Source: Burkholderia gladioli (GTDB lineage: Bacteria; Pseudomonadota; Gammaproteobacteria; Burkholderiales; Burkholderiaceae). Taken from it: a DNA stretch of 64,000 bases. Each line of letters begins with the position of its first letter. The first letter of the stretch is position 1. The stretch covers positions 3,472,001 to 3,536,000 of the forward strand of contig NZ_CP009323.1 of the NCBI RefSeq assembly GCF_000959725.1, given 5' to 3'. The translations under genes were made by a program, and so were the position numbers. The notes beneath the pieces were generated by a model. That model was given only the letters and a program-made list of their open reading frames with translations, was not told where the DNA came from and did no database searches. Shown here in pieces: positions 47,498 through 58,281 of the stretch.

Positions 47498-47612
47498 CCG
47501 GCCGGCAGGTGACGATGGCGGTTTGCGCCATCGCGCCATCCAGCATGAACACGAAGATTCGACCGCCGTCGCGAGCTCGCGGCGGCATTCCCCGAAGCAA
47601 TCAGGATTACGC

Positions 47613-48035
47613 ATGAAGCAACAGAAGATTCACCCGAAACTCGAACAGGCATTGACGCGGGGCGACCTCGCGATCCGCCAGGCCAATTCCGCGCGCGCGA
47701 CGGCCGTCCTGAACGCGCTCGGCAAGATGATCATCGAGGCTTCCTCGACGATCGGCGTCGAGGCCAGCATCGACATCCCGCAGGGCGAGCGCATCTATGA
47801 CCCGGCCAATGGCCTGTGGCCGCAGCGGATGCGCGTCTCGTTCGACGGTCCCGTCGAGGAAGCGGACGAGGAGGAACTGCGCTCGGTGTACCTGATGGCC
47901 GACGATCCGGGCACCATGTTCCGCGTCGAATGGCATCGCGCCGACGGCAAGCTCGGCCGCCACGAAGGTGGCCCGATCGCCACCGTGGCTTTCCTGACCG
48001 ACGTCGAGATGCCCTGGGGCGACGACGACGCCTGA
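47613..48035 (+). CDS. Conserved hypothetical protein (140 aa)
   Basis: An N-terminal helical part and an acidic C-terminal part (Glu-Glu-Ala-Asp-Glu-Glu-Glu-Leu, Gly-Asp-Asp-Asp-Ala). No membrane segment, no motif known to me. Separate from neighbours; function unknown. Confidence 0.6.
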   Translation: MKQQKIHPKLEQALTRGDLAIRQANSARATAVLNALGKMIIEASSTIGVEASIDIPQGERIYDPANGLWPQRMRVSFDGPVEEADEEELRSVYLMADDPGTMFRVEWHRADGKLGRHEGGPIATVAFLTDVEMPWGDDDA

Positions 48036-48097
48036 GCGCCGTTGCTGGTGCCCGGCGTCGGCCGCCATGCCGCCGCGCCTGGCGGCGGGCAGGGCGT

Positions 48098-48934
48098 TCA
48101 GCGCATCATGCGCCGCCGGAACAACCAGGCGGAAACCACGAAGCCGCCCAGCGCATAGGCGGCCAGCACGCCCGCATGCAGGGCGACGTCCTCGGCGGGC
48201 CGCCCCAGCATCGCGGGGCGGATCAGGTCGACGGCATTGGCCAGCGGCAGCGCGTGCGCGGCATGCCGGGCCAGCGAGGGCAACTGCGAGACGGGGAAGA
48301 ACACGCCCGAGAGCAGCAGCATCGGCGTGAGCGCCAGCGTCTGGTAGAACATGAAGAAGTCGTAGGACGGCGCGATCGCCGTCACCACCATCGCGATGCT
48401 CGCGAACGCGAGCCCCGCGAGCGCGATCACGGGCAGCGCCGCCAGCAGCGACGGAAACGCGGCGTAACCGAGTAGGCTCGCCACCAGCATGATCGCGGTG
48501 CCCGACAGCATCGCCTTGCTGGCGGCCCAGACGATCTCGCCGAGCACGATGTCGCCGAGCGCGAGCGGCGTATGCATGATCGCTTCCCAGGTGCGCTGCA
48601 CGTGCATGCGCGAAAATCCCGAATACATCGCCTCGAAACTGGCCGACATCATCACGCTCGAGCCAACCGTGCCGGCCGCCAGGAAGGCGATGTAGGACAC
48701 GCCGTCGACATGGCCGACCATCAGGCCGAGCCCCAGCCCCAGCCCGAACAGATAGATCATCGGATCGGCGAGATTGCCGATCATCGAGGCGAAGGCCAGC
48801 TTTTTCCAGACCAGGTAGTTGCGGCGCCAGACGGCCATCCAGTTGACGGCATTGGCGGGCAGGGCGATCGCGAAGCGCGAGCCCGGTTGCGGGTTCGCGT
48901 GGGTGCCGGTGGCGGCGTGGTGGCGGGTATCCAT
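48098..48934 (-). CDS. nodJ: ABC-2 transporter permease, NodJ type
   Basis: Six membrane segments; [13 protein letters not shown] and the Trp-Glu-Ala-Ile-Met-His-Thr-Pro-Leu motifs match NodJ. With the ATPase gene upstream it forms an exporter. In Burkholderia the substrate is not a Nod factor and is unknown. It follows the ATPase gene by seven bases. Confidence 0.8.
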   Translation of the reverse strand: MDTRHHAATGTHANPQPGSRFAIALPANAVNWMAVWRRNYLVWKKLAFASMIGNLADPMIYLFGLGLGLGLMVGHVDGVSYIAFLAAGTVGSSVMMSASFEAMYSGFSRMHVQRTWEAIMHTPLALGDIVLGEIVWAASKAMLSGTAIMLVASLLGYAAFPSLLAALPVIALAGLAFASIAMVVTAIAPSYDFFMFYQTLALTPMLLLSGVFFPVSQLPSLARHAAHALPLANAVDLIRPAMLGRPAEDVALHAGVLAAYALGGFVVSAWLFRRRMMR

Positions 48935-48941
48935 CGATCGT

Positions 48942-49856
48942 TCAGTCCTGCATGTCGCGGCCGGTGAGCCGCAGGAACACATCCTCGAGATTGGCGGGCC
49001 GGTGCAGGTAGCGCAGCCCGGCGCGGCCGCGCAGGGCCTGGATCAACGGCGCCGGATCGTCGGCATAGCAGAACAGCGTCTCGCCGCTGATCTCGGCGCG
49101 CGAGGCGAGCGGCGCCAGCTCCTCGCGCAAGGCTTGCGGATCGGGGCCGTAGATCTCCACCACGTCGCAGCCGATCTCGCTTTCGATCAGCGCCGGCGGC
49201 GCGCCCTCGGCGATCTTGCGCCCGGCCTCGATCACGCAGAGCCGGTCGCACAGCCGCTCGGCCTCTTCCATGAAATGGGTGGTCAGCAGGATGGTCTTGC
49301 CGCGCGCGAGCAGCGAGCGCAGGCGCTCCCACATCAGGTGCCGCGCCTGCGGATCGAGCCCGGTGGTCGGTTCGTCGAGCACCAGCACGTCGGGATCGTT
49401 GACCAGCGCGCGCGCCAGCGTGAGCCGGCGCTTCATGCCGCCCGACAGCTCGCCGACCTTCGCGTCGGCCTTGCTCTCGAGCTTGGCGAATTCGAGCAGC
49501 GAGGGCACCAGCGCGCGCGCCTCGCGCGCCGATTGCCCGAAATAACGGCTGAACACCAGCAGGTTCTCGCGCACGCTGAAGTCGGGATCGAGATTGTCGA
49601 ACTGCGGCACCACGCCGACGCGCTGCCGCGCGTGCCGGGCACGCGACGGCACCGGCTCGCCGCACAGCCGGATCGTGCCCGCGTCGGGCCAGGTGATGCC
49701 GAGCAGCATGCGCAGCGTGGTGGTCTTGCCGGCGCCGTTCGGCCCGAGCAGGCCGAAGCACTCGCCGCGCTGCACGTTGAACGACAGGCCGTCGACGACG
49801 AGCTTGTCGCCGAAATGTTTTTTGACCTGCTGGAATTCGATCGGGGCGACGGACAT
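48942..49856 (-). CDS. nodI: ABC transporter ATPase, NodI type
   Basis: Walker A near 38-45 (Gly-Pro-Asn-Gly-Ala-Gly-Lys-Thr), the signature Leu-Ser-Gly-Gly-Met near 140, and Walker B Leu-Val-Leu-Asp-Glu-Pro. The C-terminal part is that of the DrrA/NodI group. Operon with the permease. Confidence 0.85.
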   Translation of the reverse strand: MSVAPIEFQQVKKHFGDKLVVDGLSFNVQRGECFGLLGPNGAGKTTTLRMLLGITWPDAGTIRLCGEPVPSRARHARQRVGVVPQFDNLDPDFSVRENLLVFSRYFGQSAREARALVPSLLEFAKLESKADAKVGELSGGMKRRLTLARALVNDPDVLVLDEPTTGLDPQARHLMWERLRSLLARGKTILLTTHFMEEAERLCDRLCVIEAGRKIAEGAPPALIESEIGCDVVEIYGPDPQALREELAPLASRAEISGETLFCYADDPAPLIQALRGRAGLRYLHRPANLEDVFLRLTGRDMQD

Positions 49857-50076
49857 GGGCAGGGCGGCGTAAGAGTCGACACGAAGCGGCCATTCTAGTG
49901 CATCGAGTCCCGATTTCGGCTCCTGGGCGGCGCCCGGATCGTGCAAGCCTGCACCGCGATGCGGCATCGGCGTGCCGTCGATACGGAAATCGCCTGTGGG
50001 TGTTTTCCATCCCTTGCATCCTGAATTGCGGCGCACGATGATGAATCAACGACCCGACGTCGCGATGGAGGCGATC

Positions 50077-50580
50077 ATGGCCAGTTACCAGAAAATCCTG
50101 CTGTGCTACGACGGCACGCTCGAGGGCCGCAAGGCCCTGCGCTGCGGCGCGGATCTCGCGCTCGAGCTGAAGGCCGAGACACACCTGCTGTCGGTGGTCG
50201 ACATGCGCTCGACCATCGCGCAAAGCGCGGGCCTGCTGACCGACGTCGCCTGCGGCCGCTTCGAGGAGACGGCGCGCGAGATCCTGCAGGAAGGGGTGGA
50301 CTGGCTGACCGAGCGCGGCGTGCAGGCGCAAGGCCATTTCGCCTTCGGTTATCCGATCGAGGAGATCGCGAACCTCGCGAAGGCCTTGAATGTCGACCTG
50401 GTGGTGGTCGGCCACCGCTGTCGCAGCGGCCTGTCGCGCTGGTGGATGGGCGCGGGCAATACGCAACTGCTCGACCGCGTGTCCTGCAGCATCCTGGTGG
50501 CCTGCTCTTCGTCGGACGAGCAGCGCGAGGAGCGGGCCAAGGAGCGCGAAGCGGCTCTCGCCGGCAGCGGCGCTGCATAG
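50077..50580 (+). CDS. Universal stress protein (167 aa)
   Basis: UspA fold: begins Lys-Ile-Leu-Leu-Cys-Tyr-Asp-Gly-Thr, with a Val-Val-Val-Gly-His ... Gly-Ala-Gly-Asn-Thr ATP-binding end. I use the ATG at 50077, preceded by GGAGG; upstream ATGs have weak sites. Single-gene unit. Confidence 0.85.
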   Translation: MASYQKILLCYDGTLEGRKALRCGADLALELKAETHLLSVVDMRSTIAQSAGLLTDVACGRFEETAREILQEGVDWLTERGVQAQGHFAFGYPIEEIANLAKALNVDLVVVGHRCRSGLSRWWMGAGNTQLLDRVSCSILVACSSSDEQREERAKEREAALAGSGAA

Positions 50581-50696
50581 ATCAGGGTATCCGTGGACGG
50601 GCGGACTAAGCCGCCCGGAACGGCGCCATGCCGGTTGAGGCAACCGGCATGAACGCCATGATTCACTTCCTCGTCGCGCCTGCCGGCGCGACATGC

Positions 50697-51353
50697 TCAG
50701 CGATGCAGATCGATCGCGCTGAGCTTCCATCCGAACAGCCCGCTGCGCCGGAAGATCGCCGCATAGCGCGCGCCATCGACATCCTTCCGATACACGACGA
50801 CGAATTCGTCGATCCCGTTATAGGCCGCGCTCGCCTGCGGCGCCGCGGGCTTGCCTGCGTTGCTACCGCTGGTGGGTGCCGGTGCTGCCGGGCTCGGCGC
50901 GGCCGGCGGCGCGCTGCCCTGGCCGGCAGGCGCGGCGGCCGTGGGCGCGGGCTGGTCGAGCGAGGGCGGATGCTCGCCCGGATCGGCCTTGGGCGGCAGG
51001 CCGCTGAGCAGTGCGGCCACGCCTTCGGGCGTCGCATAGGCATCGACCAGCGGCCCGATCAGCGCCGAGCCGATCACCGCGCCCAGCATCGCCAGCGGAT
51101 TATTGTGCCGCTGCAGGTCGATGCGCCGCATCAACTCCTCGGTCAACTGCTGCTTGAGGCTCGCGCGCAGGGCCGGATAGTCGACATGGCGGCTGATCGC
51201 CTCGGCGTCGCGCGTGTCGACGGCCTGTTTCAGCTCGCGCAGCGCGAGATAGGGCGAGGCATAGGCATAAACGATCGTCGCCAGCACCAGCAGCGCGAGG
51301 GCGACGACGAGGAGCGGCTTGAACCGGCCGCCGCGGGAGGGGGAGAGGGGCAC
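50697..51353 (-). CDS. DUF2939 membrane-anchored protein (218 aa)
   Basis: One N-terminal membrane segment (about 12-32), then the Ser-Pro-Tyr-Leu-Ala-Leu-Arg-Glu-Leu motif of DUF2939, and an Ala/Pro-rich linker near 130-175. The GTG start has GGAGG upstream. Function unknown. Confidence 0.75.
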   Translation of the reverse strand: MPLSPSRGGRFKPLLVVALALLVLATIVYAYASPYLALRELKQAVDTRDAEAISRHVDYPALRASLKQQLTEELMRRIDLQRHNNPLAMLGAVIGSALIGPLVDAYATPEGVAALLSGLPPKADPGEHPPSLDQPAPTAAAPAGQGSAPPAAPSPAAPAPTSGSNAGKPAAPQASAAYNGIDEFVVVYRKDVDGARYAAIFRRSGLFGWKLSAIDLHR

Positions 51354-51391
51354 CAGGCCTCCATGGGATACGGACTCTAGCTAGAGACGTA

Positions 51392-51727
51392 TCAGACGGC
51401 CGAACGTTCCTCGGCGATGCATCGATCGATCATGCGGCACACCGCATCGATCGTGCCCACCATGATCAGGCGCGACGGCCCGTGGTAGACGCGCACCGGC
51501 GCGCGCCGTGCCGGTTCCGCATGATGCAGCCCCGCGTTGAGCGAGACGCGCGCGAAGGCCGGCAGGGCCGAGGGCAGCAGCGAGGCCTGCTCCGCCACCG
51601 CGGCGGCCGGCGCCGGCGCGACGGCGTCGGGCGCGGCGCTGCCGAGCGGTGCGCAGGGCATGCGCCCCCGCAGGTGACGCAGGCGGCCGAATTGACGGAA
51701 GGGCAGCAGGCGGGCGAGGCGTTCCAT
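51392..51727 (-). CDS. Hypothetical protein downstream of lexA (111 aa)
   Basis: Basic start, Ala/Pro-rich centre, and a C-terminal part (Val-Arg-Val-Tyr-His-Gly-Pro-Ser-Arg to Arg-Cys-Ile-Ala-Glu-Glu). Start at 51727 has GGAG before it. It follows lexA on the same strand after 129 bases, so it might be co-induced with it. Confidence 0.55.
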   Translation of the reverse strand: MERLARLLPFRQFGRLRHLRGRMPCAPLGSAAPDAVAPAPAAAVAEQASLLPSALPAFARVSLNAGLHHAEPARRAPVRVYHGPSRLIMVGTIDAVCRMIDRCIAEERSAV

Positions 51728-51856
51728 GGCGTTCTCCAGGTCGAGCGGAGGAAACAAGGCAAAGCACAGGACGATGCGCAGCACAACGCGCAGGCAATAC
51801 TCGGCCAGTGCGCGCACGGCGCACCAGCAGGATGGATGGCGCCGCAGCGCCCGGGA

Positions 51857-52501
51857 TCAGAATTCGCCGGAGCGGATCAGGCCGACGGCGATGCCTTCCA
51901 GCGCGAACTCGGCGCTGCCGGCCTTCACGAAGATGTTTTCGTAATCGGGGTTCTCGGCGATCAGTTCGATGCCGGAGGAATGACGCTTGAGGCGCTTGAC
52001 GGTGACGTCGTCGCCGAGCCGCGCGACGATGATCTGGCCGTCCTTGGCCTCGCTGCGCTTCTGCACGGCGAGCAGGTCGCCGTCGAGGATGCCGGCGTCG
52101 CGCATCGACAGCCCGCGCACCTTCAAGAGGTAATCGGGCTTGCTGGAGAACAGCGCGGGATCGCAGGTGTAGTTCTGGGAGATGTGCTCTTGCGCGAGGA
52201 TCGGGCTACCTGCCGCGACGCGGCCGACCAGCGGCAGCGAGAGCTGCATCAGCGCCGCGTGCGGCAGCGTGAGCTGGTGCGGGGCGTCGTCGCCGAGCAG
52301 GCGGATGCCGCGCGAGGCGCCGGCGGCCAGCTCGATCACGCCCTTGCGGGCCAGCGCCCGCAGGTGTTCCTCGGCCGCGTTCGGCGAGCTGAAGCCCAGC
52401 TCGGCCGCGATTTCCGCGCGGGTGGGCGGGAAGCCCGAGCGCTCGATCGCGCGACGAATCAAGTCGAACACTTGCTGCTGGCGTGCGGTGAGTTTGGTCA
52501 T
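51857..52501 (-). CDS. lexA: SOS repressor LexA
   Basis: 214 residues: winged helix (about 1-70, [12 protein letters not shown]), cleavage site Ala97-Gly98, catalytic Ser132 and Lys169. Represses SOS genes and cleaves itself on RecA filaments. Two SOS boxes lie just before its start. Through the boxes at 2502 and 42134 it probably controls prophage genes too. Confidence 0.97.
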   Translation of the reverse strand: MTKLTARQQQVFDLIRRAIERSGFPPTRAEIAAELGFSSPNAAEEHLRALARKGVIELAAGASRGIRLLGDDAPHQLTLPHAALMQLSLPLVGRVAAGSPILAQEHISQNYTCDPALFSSKPDYLLKVRGLSMRDAGILDGDLLAVQKRSEAKDGQIIVARLGDDVTVKRLKRHSSGIELIAENPDYENIFVKAGSAEFALEGIAVGLIRSGEF

Positions 52502-52505
52502 GGTC

Positions 52506-52525
52506 AACTGTATGGATAGACAGTG
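52506..52525. promoter_or_regulatory. LexA box 1 of lexA
   Basis: CTG-N10-CAG (52508-52523), five bases upstream of the lexA start. Confidence 0.9.
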
Positions 52526-52545
52526 ATCTGTATTTTTATACAGTA
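52526..52545. promoter_or_regulatory. LexA box 2 of lexA
   Basis: ATCTGTATTTTTATACAGTA, directly next to box 1, giving cooperative autoregulation as in other lexA promoters. Confidence 0.92.
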
Positions 52546-52771
52546 GTTCGGGAATTTCAAGCGTTACTTGAAGTTCGTCGCTATGACGTCGGTTCCGACG
52601 CGATCGAGCGACGTCAGAACGGCGGTTTCGATGCCTCAACCGTCCGCCGGGCGGTCTTTACCACTTTTGCTTCTTAAAAAATGAGGAACGATTATTTTTA
52701 ATGATGAAAGCCGTTCGCTAGACTGCCCTGACATTGCTAATAACGACCCACGAACCTTTGGAGATCATCGG

Positions 52772-53806
52772 ATGGTCAAGCGCAACACGGGGCTGGCTGG
52801 CGGCGTCCGCCGCCTGGTCGCAACACTGGCATTCGGCGCGGTGGCGCTGGGCGCCGCCACGCACGCACTGGCGGACACCACGCTGCTGAACGTCTCCTAC
52901 GATCCGACCCGCGAGTTGTACCAGGACGTCAACCAGGCCTTCGGCAAGGAATGGAAGGCCAAGACCGGCGAGACCGTCAACTTCAAGCAGTCGCACGGCG
53001 GCTCGGGCGCGCAGGCGCGCTCGGTGCTCGACGGGCTGCAGGCCGACGTGGTCACGCTGGCGCTGGCCTGGGACATCGACGCGCTGGCCAACAAGGGCCT
53101 GGTCGCCAAGGACTGGCAGAAGCGCCTGCCCGACAACGCCTCGCCCTATACCTCGACCATCGTGTTCCTGGTGCGCAAGGGCAATCCGAAGGGCATCAAG
53201 GACTGGGACGACCTGATCAAGCCGGGCGTGTCGATCGTCACGCCGAACCCGAAGACCTCGGGCGGCGCGCGCTGGAACTACCTGGCGGCCTGGGCCTATG
53301 CGCTGCACAAGCCGGGCGGCAACGAGCAGAGCGCCAAGGATTTCGTCTCCAAGCTCTACAAGAATGCCGGCGTGCTCGATTCGGGCGCACGCGGCGCGAC
53401 CACCAGCTTCGTGCAGCGTGACATCGGCGACGTGCTGATCGCCTGGGAGAACGAGGCCTTCCTGTCGCTGAAGGAATTCGGCCCGGACAAGTTCCAGATC
53501 GTGGTGCCCTCGGTCAGCATCCTGGCCGAGCCGCCGGTGGCGGTGGTCGACAAGGTGGTGGACAAGAAGGGCGACCGCAAGCTGGCCGAGGCCTACCTGA
53601 ACTTCCTCTACAGCAAGGAAGGCCAGGAGATCGCCGCGCGCAACTACTACCGTCCGCGCTCGAAGGACGTGCCGGCCGAGCTGACCAAGCAGTTCCCGAA
53701 GCTCAAGCTCTACACGGTGGACGACACCTTCGGCGGCTGGACCAACGCGCAGAAGACGCACTTCGCCGACGGCGGTGTGTTCGATTCGATCTACAAGCCG
53801 CAGTAA
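52772..53806 (+). CDS. sbp: Periplasmic sulfate-binding protein
   Basis: 344 residues with a signal peptide ending in Ala-Leu-Ala near residue 34. Family features [18 protein letters not shown] and Thr-Ser-Gly-Gly-Ala-Arg-Trp-Asn match Sbp/CysP. Delivers sulfate to CysTWA. GGAG precedes the ATG. The following 217 bases to cysT carry a GC-rich hairpin at about 53960-53990 that may reduce downstream expression. Confidence 0.93.
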   Translation: MVKRNTGLAGGVRRLVATLAFGAVALGAATHALADTTLLNVSYDPTRELYQDVNQAFGKEWKAKTGETVNFKQSHGGSGAQARSVLDGLQADVVTLALAWDIDALANKGLVAKDWQKRLPDNASPYTSTIVFLVRKGNPKGIKDWDDLIKPGVSIVTPNPKTSGGARWNYLAAWAYALHKPGGNEQSAKDFVSKLYKNAGVLDSGARGATTSFVQRDIGDVLIAWENEAFLSLKEFGPDKFQIVVPSVSILAEPPVAVVDKVVDKKGDRKLAEAYLNFLYSKEGQEIAARNYYRPRSKDVPAELTKQFPKLKLYTVDDTFGGWTNAQKTHFADGGVFDSIYKPQ

Positions 53807-54023
53807 GCGCTGCGCACGTGGCTTGAGCGGCGGGCGGCGTGCCGCTGAACGGTGAACCGCCCGGCCGCGGAAGTCGGAAAGACGCAAAGGCAGGACGGCA
53901 GTATCGAGGCCGCGCGGCCCGCAACCGGCACGCGCGGCCCGACATAACGACGATCGAACGCGCGGCCGGCCGGATTCTTCCGGCGGCCGCGCATCCCATG
54001 TCAACCAAGGAAGCGCATTTCGC

Positions 54024-54920
54024 ATGACGACGTACACCTTCCGCAAGCCGAGCGCGCTGCCCGGCTTCGGCGTGACGCTCGGCATCACGGTGGCCTATCT
54101 GAGCCTCGTGGTGCTGATCCCGCTCGCCGCCACCTTCCTGAAGACGGCGACGCTGAGCTGGGACCAGTTCGTGGCCGCCACCACCTCGGCGCGCGTGCTG
54201 GCCTCCTACCGGCTGACCTTCCTGTCCGCGCTCGGCGGCGCCGTGATCAATGCCGTGTTCGGCTTCCTGGTCGCCTGGGTGCTGGTGCGCTACCGGTTTC
54301 CGCTCAAGCGCCTGGTCGACGCGATCGTCGACCTGCCGTTCGCGCTGCCGACCTCGGTGGCCGGCATCTCGCTGGCCGCCGTCTACGCGCAGAACGGCTG
54401 GCTCGGCCAGTATCTCGCGCCGCTCGGCATCAAGGTGGCGTTCACGCCGCTGGGCGTGCTGGTGGCGCTGACCTTCATCGGCCTGCCCTTCGTGGTGCGC
54501 ACCGTGCAGCCCGTGCTCGAGGATTTCGAGCGCGAGCAGGAGGAGGCCGCCGCCTGCCTGGGCGCCTCGCGCTGGCTGACTTTCCGCCGCGTGGTGCTGC
54601 CGGCCGTGCTGCCGGCGCTGCTGACCGGCTTCGCGCTGGCCTTCGCGCGCGCGCTGGGCGAATACGGCTCGGTGATCTTCATCGCCGGCAACGTGCCGAT
54701 GAAGTCCGAGATCACCTCGCTGCTGATCATCACCAAGCTCGAGCAGTACGACTACGCCGGCGCCACCGCGCTGGCGGTGGTGATGCTGGTGGTGTCCTTC
54801 CTGATGCTGCTGCTGATCAATACCCTGCAGTGGCTGCTGCAGCGCCGTACCAGCCGCGGCGCGAGCGGCCCGGCGCCGGTCGTCGCCGCCGCGGGTGCCG
54901 TGGCCGGAGGTGCGCAATGA
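54024..54920 (+). CDS. cysT: Sulfate ABC transporter permease CysT
   Basis: Six membrane segments; Leu-Pro-Thr-Ser-Val-Ala-Gly near 108 and the coupling-loop Glu-Glu-Ala-Ala-Ala-Cys-Leu-Gly-Ala near 172 (EAA motif). Pairs with CysW. Four-base overlap with cysW. Confidence 0.93.
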   Translation: MTTYTFRKPSALPGFGVTLGITVAYLSLVVLIPLAATFLKTATLSWDQFVAATTSARVLASYRLTFLSALGGAVINAVFGFLVAWVLVRYRFPLKRLVDAIVDLPFALPTSVAGISLAAVYAQNGWLGQYLAPLGIKVAFTPLGVLVALTFIGLPFVVRTVQPVLEDFEREQEEAAACLGASRWLTFRRVVLPAVLPALLTGFALAFARALGEYGSVIFIAGNVPMKSEITSLLIITKLEQYDYAGATALAVVMLVVSFLMLLLINTLQWLLQRRTSRGASGPAPVVAAAGAVAGGAQ

Positions 54921-55837
54921 GCCGCGAATCGAGCAGTTCCGCGCTGCCGGCCGCCGCCGCGCCGCGCGCCAGGGCCGCGCGTCGCCAGGATCCGGTGGCC
55001 GAATCGCGCCTCACGCGCTGGGTGCTGACCGGCATCGCGCTGCTGTTCCTGGCCGGCTTCCTGGTGGTGCCGCTCGCGGCCGTGTTCGCGCAGGCGCTGG
55101 CCAAGGGCATCGGCTTCTATTTCGAGTCGCTGGCCGATCCGGATGCCTGGTCGGCGATCGTGCTGACCGTCACGGTGGCCGCCATCGCGGTGCCGCTGAA
55201 CCTGGTGTTCGGGGTCTGCGCCTCCTGGGCGATCGCCAAGTTCGAGTTCCGCGGCAAGGCGCTCCTGACCACCCTGATCGACCTGCCGTTCTCGGTCTCG
55301 CCGGTGATCTCGGGCCTGGTCTACGTGCTGCTGTTCGGCGCGCAGGGCTGGCTCGGCCCCTGGCTGGAAGCGCACGACGTGCAGATCATCTTCGCCGTGC
55401 CCGGCATCGTGCTGGCGACCATCTTCGTGACCTTCCCGTTCGTCGCGCGCGAGCTGATTCCGCTGATGCAGGCGCAGGGCAACGACGAGGAGGAGGCCGC
55501 GCGGGTGCTGGGCGCCTCGGGCTGGCAGATCTTCCGCCGCGTGACCCTGCCCAACGTGCGCTGGGGCCTGCTGTACGGCGTGATCCTCTGCAATGCGCGC
55601 GCGATGGGCGAGTTCGGCGCGGTATCGGTGGTGTCCGGCCATATCCGCGGCCAGACCGACACCATGCCGCTGCACGTCGAGATTCTCTACAACGAATACA
55701 ACTTTTCGGCCGCCTTCGCGGTGGCATCGGTGCTGGCCCTGCTCGCGCTGGTGACGCTCGCGCTGAAGCTGCTCGCCGAACGCCGGATGTCGGCCGAACT
55801 CGCGGACGCGCGCGCCAGCGCCGCCTCGCATTCCTGA
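54917..55837 (+). CDS. cysW: Sulfate ABC transporter permease CysW
   Basis: Second permease, with a 30-residue Ala/Arg-rich soluble start, six membrane segments, and EAA motif [20 protein letters not shown] is typical of CysW. Confidence 0.93.
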   Translation: MSRESSSSALPAAAAPRARAARRQDPVAESRLTRWVLTGIALLFLAGFLVVPLAAVFAQALAKGIGFYFESLADPDAWSAIVLTVTVAAIAVPLNLVFGVCASWAIAKFEFRGKALLTTLIDLPFSVSPVISGLVYVLLFGAQGWLGPWLEAHDVQIIFAVPGIVLATIFVTFPFVARELIPLMQAQGNDEEEAARVLGASGWQIFRRVTLPNVRWGLLYGVILCNARAMGEFGAVSVVSGHIRGQTDTMPLHVEILYNEYNFSAAFAVASVLALLALVTLALKLLAERRMSAELADARASAASHS

Positions 55838-55850
55838 AGAGGCACACCAG

Positions 55851-56912
55851 ATGGGTATCACCGTTCGCAACCTGCACAAGCAATTCGGCGACTTCACGGC
55901 GCTCGACGATGTTTCTCTCGATTTCCCGCCCGGCGAGCTGGTCGCGCTGCTGGGGCCGTCCGGCTGCGGCAAGACCACCCTGCTGCGCGTGATCGCCGGC
56001 CTGGAACACGCCGACGCGGGCCAGGTCGTGCTGCAGGGGCAGGACGTGGCCGACGTGGGCGCGCGCGAGCGCCAGGTCGGCTTCGTGTTCCAGCACTACG
56101 CGCTGTTCCGCCATATGACGGTGTTCGAGAACGTCGCCTTCGGCCTGCGCGTCAAGCCGCGCGGCGAGCGGCCCTCGGAAGCCGTGATCCGCGAGAAGGT
56201 GCACGAGCTGCTCAAGCTGGTCCAGCTCGACTGGCTCGCGCCGCGTTATCCGTCCGAGCTCTCGGGCGGCCAGCGCCAGCGCATCGCGCTGGCCCGCGCG
56301 CTGGCGGTCGAGCCCAAGGTGCTGCTGCTCGACGAGCCGTTCGGCGCGCTCGACGCCAAGGTGCGCAAGGAGCTGCGCAGCTGGCTGCGCCGCCTGCACG
56401 ACGACCTGCACATCTCGACCATCTTCGTCACCCACGACCAGGAGGAAGCCCTGGAAGTGGCCGACCGCATCGTGGTGCTGAACCGGGGTCACGTGGAGCA
56501 GGTCGGCAGCCCGCAGGACGTGTACGACCATCCGCAAAGCGCCTTCGTCTACGAGTTCCTCGGCGCGGCCAACCGGCTCGACGGCGTGGTGCACGGCGAT
56601 GGTTTCGTGGCCGACGGCGCGAGCGGCCCGATCGCGGTGGCCGCCGATTTCTCCGGCCGCGCGCACGCCTATGTGCGCCCGCACGACCTGCAGGTGGTGG
56701 CGCACGCCGACGCACGCTCGGACGGCATCGCCGTCGACGTGCGACGGGTGGTGCCGCTGGGCGGCTCGGTGCGCATCGAGCTCGCGCCGCGCGCCGGCGG
56801 CGCGCTGCTGGAAGCCGAGCTCGATCGCGAAACCTGGCGCGCGCTGGCGCTCGGCGTGGGCGACGGCGCCACCGCGGTGGCCCGCAGCGCGCGCGTGTTC
56901 CCGGCGCGCTGA
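55851..56912 (+). CDS. cysA: Sulfate ABC transporter ATPase CysA
   Basis: Walker A Gly-Pro-Ser-Gly-Cys-Gly-Lys-Thr (35-42), signature Leu-Ser-Gly-Gly-Gln, Walker B Leu-Leu-Leu-Asp-Glu-Pro. C-terminal TOBE-like domain with the Tyr-Val-Arg-Pro-His-Asp motif of CysA. Powers sulfate/thiosulfate import. Confidence 0.95.
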   Translation: MGITVRNLHKQFGDFTALDDVSLDFPPGELVALLGPSGCGKTTLLRVIAGLEHADAGQVVLQGQDVADVGARERQVGFVFQHYALFRHMTVFENVAFGLRVKPRGERPSEAVIREKVHELLKLVQLDWLAPRYPSELSGGQRQRIALARALAVEPKVLLLDEPFGALDAKVRKELRSWLRRLHDDLHISTIFVTHDQEEALEVADRIVVLNRGHVEQVGSPQDVYDHPQSAFVYEFLGAANRLDGVVHGDGFVADGASGPIAVAADFSGRAHAYVRPHDLQVVAHADARSDGIAVDVRRVVPLGGSVRIELAPRAGGALLEAELDRETWRALALGVGDGATAVARSARVFPAR

Positions 56913-56967
56913 AGTGCCGTCGCATCCTTCCTCATCGATAACGACAACGCCCCTGAGAGGCTGACCC

Positions 56968-57897
56968 ATGAATTTCCAGCAATTGCGCTTCGTCCGGGAA
57001 GCGGTACGCCAGAACATGAACCTGACGGAAGTCGCGAACGTGCTCTACACGTCGCAGTCGGGCGTCTCGAAGCAGATCAAGGATCTCGAGGACGAGCTGG
57101 GCGTCGACATCTTCATCCGTCGCGGCAAGCGCCTGACCGGCCTCACCGAGCCCGGCAAGGCGGTGCACCAACTGATCGAGCGGATGCTGCTGGACGCCGA
57201 GAACCTGCGTCGCGTGGCGCGCCAGTACGCCGACCAGGACAGCGGCCACCTGGTGGTGGCGACCACCCACACGCAGGCGCGCTACGCGCTGCCCAAGGTG
57301 ATCCGCCAGTTCACCGACGTGTTCCCCAAGGTGCACCTGGCGCTGCGCCAAGGCAGCCCGCAGCAGATCGCGCAGATGATCCTCAGCGGCGAGGCCGACA
57401 TCGGCATCTCGACCGAGGCGCTGGACCGCTATCCCGACATCGTGACCTTCCCGTGCTATTCCTGGCACCACGTGGTGGTGGTGCCGAAGGACCACCCGCT
57501 GGTCGGTCGCGCCAACCTCACCCCCGAGGAGATCGCCGAGTATCCGATCATCACCTACGACCAGGACTTCACCGGCCGCTCGCATATCGACCAGGCCTTC
57601 GCCAAGGTGGGCGCGGTGCCCGACGTGGTGCTGACCGCGATCGACGCCGACGTGATCAAGACCTATGTCGAGCTCGGCATGGGCATCGGCGTGGTGGCGG
57701 CGATGGCCTACGACGCGCAGCGCGATTCGGGCCTGGTCGCGCTCGACACGCAGCACCTGTTCGAGGCCAGCACGACGCGGGTCGGCCTGCGCAAGGGCGC
57801 CTTCCTGCGCTCCTATGCCTACAGGCTGCTGGAGATGTTTGCGCCGCATCTGACCGAGGCCGAGATCGCCGCGCAACTGAAGGAAACCGCCGTCTGA
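56968..57897 (+). CDS. cysB: LysR-type regulator CysB
   Basis: 309 residues; N-terminal Met-Asn-Phe-Gln-Gln-Leu-Arg-Phe-Val-Arg-Glu-Ala and Thr-Ser-Gln-Ser-Gly-Val-Ser-Lys-Gln-Ile-Lys helix-turn-helix; effector domain with Thr-Thr-His-Thr-Gln-Ala-Arg-Tyr, the sulfate/acetylserine site. Activates sulfur assimilation genes, including the operon it ends. Confidence 0.93.
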   Translation: MNFQQLRFVREAVRQNMNLTEVANVLYTSQSGVSKQIKDLEDELGVDIFIRRGKRLTGLTEPGKAVHQLIERMLLDAENLRRVARQYADQDSGHLVVATTHTQARYALPKVIRQFTDVFPKVHLALRQGSPQQIAQMILSGEADIGISTEALDRYPDIVTFPCYSWHHVVVVPKDHPLVGRANLTPEEIAEYPIITYDQDFTGRSHIDQAFAKVGAVPDVVLTAIDADVIKTYVELGMGIGVVAAMAYDAQRDSGLVALDTQHLFEASTTRVGLRKGAFLRSYAYRLLEMFAPHLTEAEIAAQLKETAV

Positions 57898-58281
57898 GCG
57901 GCGAGGGCGGAGCGGCGCGCCTCGTCCTCGGGTTCGCATCGCTCATCGCGCGAGCCGTTCCGGCTCGCCGCCCACCTGCCGTTCGCCGGGGCCACGTCCT
58001 GTCTTGCGCTTGCCTTGCAAGATCCCCACAATCCCGGAATCGGTAAAAACCCCGTTGCGTAATCGGCACGATCGGTACAGCATTGGCGCTTCCCGGTACG
58101 AACAAAAACGGACGGGATGCACGAGATGGGTGAAATCGACTGCCGGCAATCGCTCGCGCCTCCTGTTCACGCCGCTTCCAGGGCGTATTTTCCCGATTTG
58201 ACGCACGTACCACGGCAAACGTTTGCTCAACATGAAAACGACACCCGGGGCAACCGGGCATACACAGTGAGGAGATTTCGC
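57898..58281. other. 384-bp cysB-rbsB intergenic region
   Basis: Holds a short hairpin after cysB (about 57951-57968) without a T-run, then the rbs control region with TTGACG at 58198-58203 and the palindrome at 58215-58226. No gene seen. Confidence 0.5.
58215..58226. promoter_or_regulatory. Candidate RbsR operator
   Basis: GCAAACGTTTGC is a perfect 12-bp palindrome with the central CG of LacI/PurR-family operators, 56 bases before rbsB and 12 bases after a TTGACG -35-like element. Confidence 0.65.

Noticed and set aside
48098..49856. Nodulation-factor export
   Set aside because: NodI/NodJ-type names only reflect family; no nod biosynthesis genes are nearby.
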